From: Coprenecus sp949297365
Lineage (GTDB): Bacteria > Bacteroidota > Bacteroidia > Bacteroidales > UBA932
Direction: 5' to 3'
NCBI GenBank assembly: GCA_963931055.1
Contig: OZ006987.1
Span: 62,001-126,000, forward strand
DNA length: 64,000 nucleotides
This document shows, piece by piece, positions 25,501 through 34,236 of the stretch; the stretch's first letter is position 1; every line of letters begins with the position of its first letter. A program made the position numbers and the translations under genes. The notes under the pieces are model-generated. The model was not told where the DNA came from and ran no database searches. It worked only from the letters and a program-made list of their open reading frames with translations.

Positions 25501-28105
25501 CATTCAGGGTAATGCAGAACGCGCTCTTACTTGGATAAGTGCAGCCTCTAATGATGAAAGAAAGAGTTTCTGGGAATGGTTGACAAGGACAGAAGATACA
25601 ATCCGACTCATACCAAGCATTCCGTCTATTCTACTTGAAAACAAATGGGTTTCATATAGTACGGCCATAAACGATAGTAAGGTAATCCTGATTACTGAAA
25701 ACACATTGGCCATCAAAGATATTCTCATTCAACTCGGTTTCAAATGTACAGACACGGTGATTGAACACCATCCTCTCAAAGACTATTTGAAAAAGCAGGA
25801 TGAGCAGAAGTTGTTCAAAAGGATAAGTTTATCAAACACCTCGATACTATCACATTCGGATCGTCTAAGGTTGTTCCATGCTACTAAGCAATTTGAGGGT
25901 ATTGGTGATGAAACGAGAAAGAAATGGGCAATTTTCAAAAATGCGCAAGGCGTCTTCACCCCTCTATTCAAGATGTGTGCATTCAGCAGTACATTGCCTG
26001 TGTGGCTGAAAGATTACATGATTGCCCAAGAAGAGTATAGCTCATCCTTTGCATCTTTCCTCATCGGTAGTGAAAACATCTATACATCTATTGTTGAGAA
26101 CAATATTGACACAATATTAGCTAAAACAGATGTATACTCTGTATATCAGAAGTTTAAACAAAGCTGGCGTCATGCTTTCACTCAAAGTTTGATTAGGAAA
26201 AGAGTGCCGAATATCCTTCCTGTTGTCGAGCAAGAAGATCATGCGACAAAAGAAATTTTTGTAAAAGCATACGGCTCGTTTGATTTGAGCAGTACTGTGT
26301 CATACCCTTCTGATGGCGAGCACTATCGAATAATCAAAATTGCAACAGAAAGTACTGCCTCTTGTCAGCATCTTAAGTCAATTATTAAGGTCGATGGCAT
26401 TCCTCTCTCAAAAATTACTTTGAAAGATGATTTTTCTGTTGATGTTAATGGAGTTAAGTACACTTTCTCCTTGTCCTCAATTTTGCCTTCTCATACCAAT
26501 TCGTCAAAACTTGCAATGATCACTGATAAATTCAAATCTATTGCTGGATACGAAAAAGTATTTGCACAAAATGAAGCTGAATCGTCATGGGTTAAGACCG
26601 AACTTGTCTCATATCTTTCTCAGTATAATGCACGGTACACGTCAGATCAATATTGTTTTATGATGCTTTTCTACCGACATATTGGTTCTATCACGTTCGA
26701 TACTGTCTCTAGGAAGTTTATTGACTCCTCGAATACTCAGATATTCAAAGAGATTCTTGAAAAATGCTTCAAACTTAAAGTAGGAGAAATTCTCCGTTCG
26801 TTCATTAATGATCCAAATATTTCCTATTCTTTTGGTAAGGTGGCTGGAAGATACATTGACTGCGATGATTACACACTTCCAGAGGAACGAATACAGCCTT
26901 TTATTGCGCAGTGGGCTGATACTGACGAAAAAAAATCGTTCTTAACAACTCTTGGCGTACACAATGAAACAAGTGACGAAATTAAAAGGCGCAAGTCATT
27001 CAGTGAGAACAAGTTCGAGGATATTTGGAATATATCTTCTTCGTCCATAATTAGAACCTTCCTTTCATGGGTCAAGGCATCGTCACAATTGCCGATTTCA
27101 GAGAACAACAAGGTAGAAGTCTTGAAATTGTTATTCGGCAAAATCAATGTTCACATGACCAATAACGAAGACGATTATTCGTCTGCGAAGGAATGGACTG
27201 ATGAAAAGTACATTACCTGGAAAGCGAACAAAACGACACGCATCTACTTATACGATGGTGAGATGCCTTATCGAGGTGTTTATAATGGGAATTATTATTT
27301 TAAAGGAAAACAGAACAATTATACTGCGTTCAATACTTCCGGTCATATATACATTAATAAGGATGTAGAACCGGAAGTCGTCCTCGCAGATGTTTACTCG
27401 CTTAAAACCTCTCTGTTCACAAAAGATGATTGGAGGGAAATATTTTTGATTTCAAGAGCGAGTGTAAATAATTTGATGTCAGAAGTAGAGAAGCTGCGAA
27501 ATCAGAATAGCCTTTTGGAAGAAGAAATTGCAAGGATCCGGGATGATGAGGAAGAAGATGCCACAATGCAAAAGGGTGAAGACTCAAAACTCTCTAAACA
27601 GGAAATGATACAGGCCCAATTAGAAGCCCAGCAGGCACTTATGAGAGCTTATCCGGACTGGGAATATCCATATGGTTTCGGCAAAATGGGTGAGGATGGT
27701 CAACCATATTGTTACTCTTGCAATGTCATTACCACTGAAAATGGTTCAGAGCCTATTGTGCTGAAGAGCTTTAAATATCAAGGTGATAAATTTATGGTTA
27801 ATCCAACTGAATACCTGTATTTGATTAGAGACAAGGCTCAGTTGTTTATCTATGATGGTCTTGATTTTAAACGCATTCCGGTACTCGACCTCCTCAAAGA
27901 TCAGACAAAAGTATCCATTACCTTCAGCAGTAAGAACCTTGAATCAGACGACAAGATTGAGAAGTTAGCCGATGCACTTCACTATTTCAATAACATCCAA
28001 TTCAATTTCGACAGCTTAAATATATCAAGCAGGGCCGAATCAATAAGATACATTTACAAGAGAAATACCGGCACGCAAAGTGCGACATCAGATGATGATT
28101 TATAG
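22553..28105 (+). CDS. Giant S1-repeat / sacsin-type HSP90 ATPase protein
   Basis: The 1,850-aa protein opens with four or five S1-type OB folds (residues ~5-435). The first, ending in VHPDGKIELSRKDA, is classical; the rest are divergent. S1 repeats bind RNA. A GHKL/HSP90-type ATPase follows, of the sacsin/DUF3883-associated class. Its N-box is FFELLQNADDAA near 493, its G1 motif THDGYSF near 523, and its G2 motif TGYKGIGFKSVF near 551. A ~1,000-residue helical middle region is unassigned. Residues ~1640-1700 form a coiled coil, and a DUF3883/NOV-like C-terminal domain contains DWEYPYGFGKMGEDG and CYSCNV. It sits 2 bp before the helicase-PIN gene. I infer that it is the sensor or scaffold of the system. 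Confidence 0.82.
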   Translation: MSYLDPQIGESLAVQITSKNPQYGLFVSTPNGISGLIRKLNISWSHQNRFYDSLHVGDYIQAIVTKVHPDGKIELSRKDACANPRDLNLDLILKGCVDSVENYGILIRFDGFIGLAPWVELTSTYYKAGDEITCVVKSTAVKENGMVKVTLSTYPLHSLFARMHNIGDRVTAKYVGINQAHDNPTAVISVEEGLFLIELTENFFIEPYKSKMISGALSPGQSLEFVYSKFNENKSTIWLDMRPIEKENKRKLMEDLIAKLNPGDIVMGKVTYVDDKFAKVDVIDAGVNIIITREELSPNKVLRASDEVFVGEHIQIVYTGTDEHNNAKFSRKYIIKDRYDDSLYSLSLMDLLKTMDIQTKTFIGKVISINDGYFFTELITFSDSDSEVNGKLLVDPINGKNILVRADNRLRNLLFEGEYYKTDISLPNADFRRKEGTPYLFSVSSPNLQLVKNPYQESVLLSFKQHTSPNTNTSVANLLEEVGQNLYSSKKRMFFELLQNADDAAAQNGVKVKLQLEGKYFLLTHDGYSFNKHDFESITSAAQSTKSANKKKTGYKGIGFKSVFTNSESVYIQSSGYRFGFDKSLDIYNDFDRFYFLVNDIENDPVKQKEFIHKFEKFRREFKGVKDIPWQLLPVWSNIPDIDKYNTIWSERENVCIALQMDEKTLSEYAQAIAEVFNEPRFMLFLRRTNRIQLMQGDDCRTIQKNISENGEYISLVNSFYKDKLNENYKIFTKASIGVSDEAFKAANVNIKRKERTNIHGDIENYFVRLDSNGNEQSEVPGIPDRIASTADTEISFAIPLDEEGHIRPSNDALSLYAYLPMNEHRFTFPFFINADFIPKSDREGVQSDNPWNHFLFFNIGKAIVSMVEKSASIDEPNYLNLLPQKEFESTSQDTFALIDSFNNGYTKALSESKFIINDKGEKSDVLGIILDESSLAKTLGYDNYYSIIGTTKRLPHPNLNTDILKRSIFKIEKTTTTDVIKIIQGNAERALTWISAASNDERKSFWEWLTRTEDTIRLIPSIPSILLENKWVSYSTAINDSKVILITENTLAIKDILIQLGFKCTDTVIEHHPLKDYLKKQDEQKLFKRISLSNTSILSHSDRLRLFHATKQFEGIGDETRKKWAIFKNAQGVFTPLFKMCAFSSTLPVWLKDYMIAQEEYSSSFASFLIGSENIYTSIVENNIDTILAKTDVYSVYQKFKQSWRHAFTQSLIRKRVPNILPVVEQEDHATKEIFVKAYGSFDLSSTVSYPSDGEHYRIIKIATESTASCQHLKSIIKVDGIPLSKITLKDDFSVDVNGVKYTFSLSSILPSHTNSSKLAMITDKFKSIAGYEKVFAQNEAESSWVKTELVSYLSQYNARYTSDQYCFMMLFYRHIGSITFDTVSRKFIDSSNTQIFKEILEKCFKLKVGEILRSFINDPNISYSFGKVAGRYIDCDDYTLPEERIQPFIAQWADTDEKKSFLTTLGVHNETSDEIKRRKSFSENKFEDIWNISSSSIIRTFLSWVKASSQLPISENNKVEVLKLLFGKINVHMTNNEDDYSSAKEWTDEKYITWKANKTTRIYLYDGEMPYRGVYNGNYYFKGKQNNYTAFNTSGHIYINKDVEPEVVLADVYSLKTSLFTKDDWREIFLISRASVNNLMSEVEKLRNQNSLLEEEIARIRDDEEEDATMQKGEDSKLSKQEMIQAQLEAQQALMRAYPDWEYPYGFGKMGEDGQPYCYSCNVITTENGSEPIVLKSFKYQGDKFMVNPTEYLYLIRDKAQLFIYDGLDFKRIPVLDLLKDQTKVSITFSSKNLESDDKIEKLADALHYFNNIQFNFDSLNISSRAESIRYIYKRNTGTQSATSDDDL

Positions 28106-28107
28106 TT

Positions 28108-30339
28108 ATGTACTACACAAGAGAATCATACACTAATTTTTTAGACACTGAGATAAATGCTCAGATACGAGATTTTGAACAAGTCGTCCGGACAAAAGCA
28201 CTTGTTTTAAAATCGCGTGGAAATGTCTTTGTCGGAAAATTTCAAAAACTCCAAGATAATGGTACCGCTGTCTTTAAGGTGAGGAATTCCGATAATATGC
28301 CTCGAAAGAACTCCTTCTGGACAGCCTGCTACCTAACAGGAGAAATGGGCAGTTTCAAGAATTGGAGTGATTATTCTTGGTTGGACTTAAGAAAAGATTA
28401 CCAAAGGGATTATTCTGACGCGTATTGCGCTTGGATTGCAAAGGCTACAGAGGAGGATTTCTGTCTTATTGGTATAAAAAATCTTTCTATAGAATTTGCA
28501 GATGTTCTCCAAAAGGAGATGCCAATAATTGCGTTCGGTCCTAAAGATCCACCTCTTCAGTATTTATATAACCTGAAGGACATTGTAGCTGATGAGTCAA
28601 TTAAGAATGTCAACAAGGTATTAGATTTTGATGCTACCTATCCGCTTTGGAATCCAACACCACTTGCATCTGATACTGATCTTCCCGCTATTCTTGCGGG
28701 TGTCTTTGATAAAAACAACTGTGTGGCAATACAAGGCCCTCCGGGTACCGGAAAAACATACAGATTGGCACAATATGCTGCAACATTATTGAAGCAAGGA
28801 AAGAGCGTTCTTGTTACTGCATTAACGAATCAAGCGCTGATGGAGCTGGCAAAGAAGGAAGATCTTAAAGATTATATTGTTGCCGGGAAGGTGTCGAAGT
28901 CAAGCATGACAATTGATGAGAAACGCGAACTTCCATGCCTTGTCCCTATTAAAGAGAACAAATGTGATGCCTGTTCTGGGCATTTATCTCTTGCTTCTTT
29001 CTATGTTTCAAGTACCTGGGCGGCGACTATCGCAGAGATTCCTTTTGACTACGTACTTATGGATGAGGCGAGCCAGGCTCTGCTTCCTATGATAGCAGCA
29101 GCATTCAAATTGGGCAAACAAGTGGTTTGGATCGGTGATCAGAAACAGTTATCACCTATTGTTGCAATAAACGACGATATTATTAGTGATAAAGATTGGA
29201 GTCAAATAATTAATGGCTTTGACACATTATGTAATACGCAAAAACTTGATTCGTACCTTCTCAGCGATACATTTAGGTTAATGCCGAGGGCTGCTGATAG
29301 TACAGGTGTTTTCTACAATAACAACTTGAGGTCTGTCTCGAAAATCGTAGATGTCCCTATTCAATTGCCATTTATAAACCCCAAAGGTGGTCCAAATATT
29401 ATAGATTTAGAACTTGAAACGGGGAAAAAGGCTCCGATTAATGCTTTTGAACAAATCATTGATGTCGTACAAAAGATATATGAGCTATCACCTCGCAGTG
29501 GAATTGCTGTCCTATCAAAATTCAAAGACTCTATTAGGGAGTTACAAAAATACTTCATTCTTAATTGGAAAGGTGCAAGTTTGCCTGACACAATTAAGAT
29601 AGAAACAGTTGATAGAGAACAAGGCTTAACGGTGGACTATTGCATATTCTTTATTCCGAATGCATCTCTTCCCTATTCGTTAGACCCAAAACTATTCAAT
29701 GTCGCAACATCAAGAGCAAGATTGAATACAATCATTGTGGCTGATTCTGCAATGCTGCAACGGCAGATGTCAGATGATGTCAGAAAGTATATTCTCAAGG
29801 CTCACGAAGAACAATTTGTAGAATTTGGAGAGCATGAGCCGAAGCGATTGACAGCTGGAGATATTGGAGTTACAGTGGTAGGCAAAGTAGATCTGTCCAA
29901 GTTCGAGCGCAAGAGAACAGAATTTGTAGAAGGCATGGAAAACATATATATCATAGATACAAATGTGTTTCTCAAGTGTCCAGATATTATTTCAAAAATC
30001 GGTTCTCAATACAAGGTGATTATCCCCGCAACAGTACTTGAAGAGCTGGATAAGCTCAAGTTAAAGGAAAGCGTTGACAAACAAGCTCTGAGCAACGCAG
30101 CTAAGAACATATGCCGTGCATTTGAACGGAATTTCTCCAAGATGGAAGATGCGGACACATCATTGCTCCCCAATGGTTTTAATGCATCAAATCCAGACTG
30201 CAAGATTCTCTCTGTAGCGCTGAAACACAAACAAGAAGGATGCAATCCGATTCTGCTTACGTCAGATAATATGCTTCGTTCTCGTGCTGTTGGGCTTGGT
30301 CTTAAATCGTTAACTCTCAAAGAGTTTTTGGGCAAATAA
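28108..30339 (+). CDS. UPF1-like SF1 helicase with C-terminal PIN nuclease domain
   Basis: The 743-aa protein couples a helicase to a nuclease. Residues ~195-580 are an SF1B helicase of the UPF1/COG1112 type, with Walker A QGPPGTGKTYRLA near 208, motif II LMDEASQAL near 317, motif III WIGDQKQLSPI near 343, motif V VDREQGLTVDY near 501 and motif VI VATSRARLN near 531. Residues ~610-740 are a PIN domain with the full acidic set: YIIDTNVFL, VLEELDKLK, NPDCKIL and LTSDNML. PIN domains are single-strand RNases. The N-terminal ~190 residues are unrecognised. It is the last gene of the three-gene operon, 2 bp after the S1-HSP90 gene. It is the likely effector. Confidence 0.87.
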   Translation: MYYTRESYTNFLDTEINAQIRDFEQVVRTKALVLKSRGNVFVGKFQKLQDNGTAVFKVRNSDNMPRKNSFWTACYLTGEMGSFKNWSDYSWLDLRKDYQRDYSDAYCAWIAKATEEDFCLIGIKNLSIEFADVLQKEMPIIAFGPKDPPLQYLYNLKDIVADESIKNVNKVLDFDATYPLWNPTPLASDTDLPAILAGVFDKNNCVAIQGPPGTGKTYRLAQYAATLLKQGKSVLVTALTNQALMELAKKEDLKDYIVAGKVSKSSMTIDEKRELPCLVPIKENKCDACSGHLSLASFYVSSTWAATIAEIPFDYVLMDEASQALLPMIAAAFKLGKQVVWIGDQKQLSPIVAINDDIISDKDWSQIINGFDTLCNTQKLDSYLLSDTFRLMPRAADSTGVFYNNNLRSVSKIVDVPIQLPFINPKGGPNIIDLELETGKKAPINAFEQIIDVVQKIYELSPRSGIAVLSKFKDSIRELQKYFILNWKGASLPDTIKIETVDREQGLTVDYCIFFIPNASLPYSLDPKLFNVATSRARLNTIIVADSAMLQRQMSDDVRKYILKAHEEQFVEFGEHEPKRLTAGDIGVTVVGKVDLSKFERKRTEFVEGMENIYIIDTNVFLKCPDIISKIGSQYKVIIPATVLEELDKLKLKESVDKQALSNAAKNICRAFERNFSKMEDADTSLLPNGFNASNPDCKILSVALKHKQEGCNPILLTSDNMLRSRAVGLGLKSLTLKEFLGK

Positions 30340-30371
30340 AAAACAAAAATAGAAAGAGGATATGAATGCCA

Positions 30372-30524
30372 TGTAAACTTCCCCTTTTGTAAACTTCCCT
30401 AAAAACCAGACAGTTCTTTATTAGACAAAAAACGATAACTTTGTCGAAGGAGAACTAAATGAAAAAGAGTATTCACAGCGAAAGCGAGATGGTGAAAGCC
30501 GTCAAAGTGATTGCATCAGTTTAA
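30372..30524 (+). pseudogene. IS3-family end and truncated orfA
   Basis: A frame from 30459 to the TAA at 30522-30524 reads MKKSIHSESEMVKAVK before stopping after 21 codons. This matches the start of IS3-family OrfA (transposase_8 helix-turn-helix), whose usual length is about 90-100 aa. It is cut where the IS21-like repeats begin. Upstream are two copies of TGTAAACTTCCC (30372-30383, 30388-30399), probably the outer end of the same element. Confidence 0.6.
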
Positions 30525-30604
30525 ATGTACCGCCCATATCACTTTCAAATGTACCGGGTATATCAGAATGAAATGTACCGTCTGTATCACATTGAAATGT
30601 ACCG
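30523..30604 (+). repeat. Four 24-bp-spaced repeats, IS21-like terminus
   Basis: AAATGTACCG occurs at 30523, 30547, 30571 and 30595, exactly 24 bp apart, with partly conserved spacers (ATATCA, GTATCA). Regular multiple repeats at the end are typical of IS21-family termini, where they bind the transposase. No istA/istB genes remain, so this is an isolated end. The following stretch 30605-30876 contains a hairpin (CCTCAAT/ATTGAGG, 30836-30855) but no gene I can support. Confidence 0.6.
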
Positions 30605-30876
30605 CCCCGTTAACCATTGCCGGCATGGTCGGGGCAGACTCTTCGGAATGGTCGCAAACGGTTTGACGAGGTAACTTTGTGGTAAAGGTAATACCACAGG
30701 GCTATGGCAAATGTAAAAGCGACAATGACAGTAAGCGACCGGTGAAGTGCGTATAGCGAATTTATACCAGGCGAGGTATCTTCGCGCAAAAAAAAGGTAG
30801 TGTTTCAAACAGTGTGTCTGGGCCTGCCATATTTCCCTCAATTTTATCATTGAGGTGCAAAGATACAGATCCTGGT

Positions 30877-31121
30877 GGGTGGCAATGCTCCGAAAGACAT
30901 TGATGGCCAGTCTGTTCATCTCTCAGACTGGGTGCATTTGCTCCGAAAAGGATGGGCGGCCGGGGCTATTCCTGACCTCGTCAGGACAACTGGGTGGCAA
31001 TGCTCCGAAAAATTGAGGCCCGCGAGCCGAGTTCCCTGCCTTTTTTATTTATAATAGGGTCCTTTTTGGGTGGTTTTACTCCGAAATAATCATCGGTTTT
31101 CTGGGGGCCTTTGCTCCGAAA
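30877..31121 (+). repeat. Five dispersed GGGTGGCAATGCTCCGAAA repeats
   Basis: Five same-orientation copies of a 19-mer of the type GGGTGGCAATGCTCCGAAA start at 30877, 30930, 30992, 31068 and 31103, with variation in the middle. They look like the iterated terminus of a second, different IS21-like element. No coding sequence of that element is present. Confidence 0.55.
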
Positions 31122-31127
31122 TCGCCA

Positions 31128-31322
31128 GGCAACGACGCCTCCGCATATCGGGCAGCCATCGTATACTCCCTCATAGGCACCTGCAGGGCTGCAGGGGTCG
31201 ACCCGAGAACATGGATGGAGGATGTGCTCAGCAAACTGCCTTACTGGCAGCGCGACGGCAAGGACCTCGCGGGACTCCTGCCCAGAGCCTGGGCAAAGGA
31301 AAACCAAATCACTCCCAAGTAG
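31128..31322 (+). pseudogene. IS66-family transposase, C-terminal fragment
   Basis: An open frame of 64 codons reads through YRAAIVYSLIGTCRAAG, VDPRTWMEDVLSKLPYW and LLPRAWAKEN to a TAG at 31320-31322. This is the conserved C-terminal tail of IS66 TnpC (about 500 aa when complete). The 5' part is lost at the junction with the CTCCGAAA repeats. The true frame differs from the longer open frame in the same place. Confidence 0.78.
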
Positions 31323-31331
31323 TACAAACCA

Positions 31332-31376
31332 GGTCCGACTTGAGCCAACTTTATACAACTTGGAACTAGTCGGACC
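31332..31376. repeat. Inverted repeat after the IS66 fragment
   Basis: GGTCCGACT (31332-31340) and AGTCGGACC (31368-31376) are perfect 9-bp complements with a 27-nt loop. They lie 10 bp after the IS66 stop codon, either a terminator-like hairpin or part of the element's right end. Confidence 0.45.
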
Positions 31377-31439
31377 CAATAGTAATATTCTCTGTCAAAT
31401 CAATACGGTGTTAACCGGTTGCTTACATATCAAGCAGAG

Positions 31440-31485
31440 ATTCCAGTCCTTTTGTATGCCATAAAAGGCAACAAAGGACTGGAAT
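31440..31485. terminator. Hairpin at the end of the DUF4007 operon
   Basis: ATTCCAGTCCTTT (31440-31452) pairs perfectly with AAAGGACTGGAAT (31473-31485), a 13-bp stem with a 20-nt loop. It lies 17 bp beyond the last stop codon of the minus-strand operon. There is no strong T-run on that strand, so termination efficiency is uncertain. Confidence 0.55.
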
Positions 31486-31501
31486 GATTGGTAAATTAAT
31501 A

Positions 31502-32071
31502 TTAAAGTTCTTCTGGCATATCATCTTCAGCTTCCTGATTTTTGGACTGGCTCATCAGGTCGACGAAAATCCTTAAAAATGAAGATTCGTTAAAAAAATA
31601 TTCCGGGTTATCTTCCATCTTTTCCTTGATGAAGTCAAACCCCCAATTTGCATAACGCTCCATCTTGTCTATGAGGATATCAACAGCTTTTCGGGCTGTT
31701 ATTTCTCCCTTATCCAATGCTATGAAATCTATATCCGACCTAGCGATAAGTGCAGCAAAAATGTATTCGCGCAGTCTGGGGTATGGAGTACGTCCATTGC
31801 GGGCTTCCTGATTTCCCCAGTTGCAAATAGCCCAACCGAAAGATTTTCTCTTGGATTTATCTTCAATAAGCGGCTTTTCTTGATTATAGTACAGTCCGAT
31901 GAAAAAGGCTATGATGAATATTTCATATCCAGCTCCGAAAATCTTCCCTCGGGCCTCGCCCCATTGGGTGACACCCTTGCCATAATCAACGAAAACATTA
32001 ATGACAGAATCTTCATATTTCTTTTCCCATTCGGGGTTGCGTTTACCCCACAAATCATATAGGCTTTCCAT
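31502..32071 (-). CDS. Unknown 189-aa protein, last gene of the Dnd-like operon
   Basis: No family is recognised with confidence. The chain is mostly helical, with a hydrophobic helix around residues 47-62 (FGAGYEIFIIAFFIGLYY) that looks buried rather than membrane-spanning. An SFGWAICNWGNQ patch precedes a helical region (RLREYIFAALIARSDIDF). The acidic tail ends in DDMPEEL. It starts 2 bp after the DndD-like gene, so it is part of the seven-gene unit. In dnd operons the gene after dndD encodes the small DNA-binding DndE, and this protein holds that position. I see no sequence proof of homology. Confidence 0.6.
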   Translation of the reverse strand: MESLYDLWGKRNPEWEKKYEDSVINVFVDYGKGVTQWGEARGKIFGAGYEIFIIAFFIGLYYNQEKPLIEDKSKRKSFGWAICNWGNQEARNGRTPYPRLREYIFAALIARSDIDFIALDKGEITARKAVDILIDKMERYANWGFDFIKEKMEDNPEYFFNESSFLRIFVDLMSQSKNQEAEDDMPEEL

Positions 32072-32073
32072 AA

Positions 32074-34236
32074 TTATCTGACTTTATTGACAATAGTTCT
32101 AATTGTAGATAAATCGTTCGGATTAAAACCTGCACTTTTTCTAATGCGGTATACTGAACAAGTGAGTTGATCTATTTCGTTCTGACGAATTTCACCATTA
32201 GAAATAAAATCTTTAGTAACGATTATGCATTGTTTCTTCAAGTCATCTATGACATTGTAGAAATCTTGTTCTTTTGCCTCCCCAAATGACGATGTGGCTG
32301 CATCGAAGATTAGAGGATAATCTTCATCACGCTTCTGATGGGTGAAGTCAGATATAGCAAAGAGCACGGATATGTATTTGATTGTTTCTTGTGAGCCTGA
32401 TGGATTCTTGATTTCAGTTCCATTTGAACTGTATAGCTTTATAATTGTATTTCCATCAACCGTATGAATCAAGCGCACTAACCCATGGAAATCTTTGGCA
32501 CTCAGTCTTTTCATATATGCGTTGGCCCGTTCTTCCAAATCACTGAGGAACTGACGCAAATTGGCATCTTTAGCATTCTTGAATGCTGCTGCAATAGCCT
32601 TAAGCGTCAGATTTACTTTTCTGTATAGTTTGACCATACTGTTGCCGGGGTCAAGTTGCTCATATTTATCATTGTTCTCTTGCAACTGTTTTTCAAGTTC
32701 TTCAAGTTCTTTTTCGAGTTGAGCAAGTCTTGTGCTTGCTCTTTCTTTTTGCTCAAATAAACCTTTTATGTCCTTGAAATTTTTTTCTAATACCGCCTCA
32801 GAAACATTACCTGCTTGAATAAGAAGCCGCGCTTTTTCGTCTTCTATCTCTTGTACTTCCTCTTCTAGTTCGGATATTTTTTCATTTATGCGATCATTTA
32901 GAAGAAGACGCTCCTTAATGTCGGTGGCGTAATTAGAGACAGTCTGCTCATTTGTACCACTAAGGGAAATGCTGAAATTGTGCAGTTCTTCAATGTAATT
33001 ATTTTCAAACAACTGTTTTTCTTGAATTGCCTGCTTTTCAGCTTTCGTACGCTCGTTCTGTTCAACATGCCGTCTGTACTCATTCAGTTTGTTGACCATA
33101 AACTCGTAGGCCTCACTTCCTTTATGAGCAGGTCTTCCACATACTTTGCAGACTTCGTCCTTTATCATCTCTTCCATGGTTTCTTGATCGGGGAGATACC
33201 ACGGAAGTTCAGTCGCACCATTAATCAGAGTTCCTAACAGTTCTTTCTTAGCCTCCAGGCGTCCGATTTCCTTTGCCTGGTTTGTTATAAAGTCTTTTTC
33301 CTGCTTACGCTTTTCTTTGCTGAACGCCGAACTCTTACGCTGAAATTCTTGAAGGATTTCGGGGAATAAGCAAAGTACCCACATTTTATCGAGCAAACTG
33401 GTATTAAGATTCACACTTCTCAACATCGCATAATTCCTGATAAGATCATCTTTCTTGACTTTCAGCCTGTCGGTTATTGTCTTGTACTTTTCTGAAGTTT
33501 CTTGACTCTGTTCCAATTCCGTCAGAGTATCTGAAAACAATGATATTGCATCTTTCTTCTCTCGAATTTCTCGTCTTTTTTCTCCGATTTGCGATTGGAG
33601 ATTGCTGATGATACCTTGAAGTATTCGTGACTCCTCCGATATTTTCTTGTCTGAACGGGTTTCTTTATCATATTGTTTACGGGATTTATCTTCTAACTCT
33701 GCAGCAAGTTCTACCAAGTCATCGAATTTTCTAACATCAGAGAATTTATCAACTAGCTCTTTAAGTGCAGTAGGACCGTCGAAAACATTCAGTGTAGCTT
33801 CTCCCTTAAACATGCTGAAACGCTGGATGAATGCATCAAAGCATCTATCCATCAGTAGTTTACCACTAACAGGGACTCTTTCTATTCCATTGGTCTCAAA
33901 TCCTTTAAAACTAAATCCATATGTACGGAAACCATTGTCGGTCTTTTCAATTATAAAGGATTTCTCAACACTTTTCTCCCCGTTATGTTCAAAATTCATT
34001 GTAACGGAAACTGTATCGCTATCACCAACTTCTAACTCAGATTTGCGCATTTCTGACGCGTTGTCTACGGAAGCATTTTCCTTTGAAGTATCAAGTAACC
34101 ATTTGATAGCTTCGAAGAAAGTGCTCTTTCCGTCGCCATTATCACCTATGATAAGTGTCAAGCCATCAGAGAAGTCGAATGTGCATTCGCCATAATAGCT
34201 TCTGAAGTTCTTTATTGTCAATTCTTTGATTATCAT
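32074..34236 (-). CDS. DndD-like SMC/RecN-type ATPase with zinc hook
   Basis: The 720-aa protein is an ABC-type SMC-like ATPase. The N-terminal head begins IKELTIKNFRSYYGE and has the P-loop IIGDNGDGKSTFFEAIKW near residues 28-45. Long coiled coils flank a central CKVCGRPAHKGSEAY (~362-376), a Rad50-style zinc hook with CxxC. The C-terminal head has the signature NPSGSQETIKYISVLFA near 607 and Walker B PLIFDAATSSFGEAK near 640. DndD of DNA phosphorothioation systems has the same architecture and length. It overlaps the 77-aa gene by 4 bp. DNA-end or structure-specific ATPase activity is expected from the family. Confidence 0.82.
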   Translation of the reverse strand: MIIKELTIKNFRSYYGECTFDFSDGLTLIIGDNGDGKSTFFEAIKWLLDTSKENASVDNASEMRKSELEVGDSDTVSVTMNFEHNGEKSVEKSFIIEKTDNGFRTYGFSFKGFETNGIERVPVSGKLLMDRCFDAFIQRFSMFKGEATLNVFDGPTALKELVDKFSDVRKFDDLVELAAELEDKSRKQYDKETRSDKKISEESRILQGIISNLQSQIGEKRREIREKKDAISLFSDTLTELEQSQETSEKYKTITDRLKVKKDDLIRNYAMLRSVNLNTSLLDKMWVLCLFPEILQEFQRKSSAFSKEKRKQEKDFITNQAKEIGRLEAKKELLGTLINGATELPWYLPDQETMEEMIKDEVCKVCGRPAHKGSEAYEFMVNKLNEYRRHVEQNERTKAEKQAIQEKQLFENNYIEELHNFSISLSGTNEQTVSNYATDIKERLLLNDRINEKISELEEEVQEIEDEKARLLIQAGNVSEAVLEKNFKDIKGLFEQKERASTRLAQLEKELEELEKQLQENNDKYEQLDPGNSMVKLYRKVNLTLKAIAAAFKNAKDANLRQFLSDLEERANAYMKRLSAKDFHGLVRLIHTVDGNTIIKLYSSNGTEIKNPSGSQETIKYISVLFAISDFTHQKRDEDYPLIFDAATSSFGEAKEQDFYNVIDDLKKQCIIVTKDFISNGEIRQNEIDQLTCSVYRIRKSAGFNPNDLSTIRTIVNKVR

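Noticed and set aside
30523..30604. CRISPR array
   Set aside because: Repeats of 10 bp at 24-bp steps are too short, spacers are not unique sequences of 30 bp or more, and no cas genes are present.
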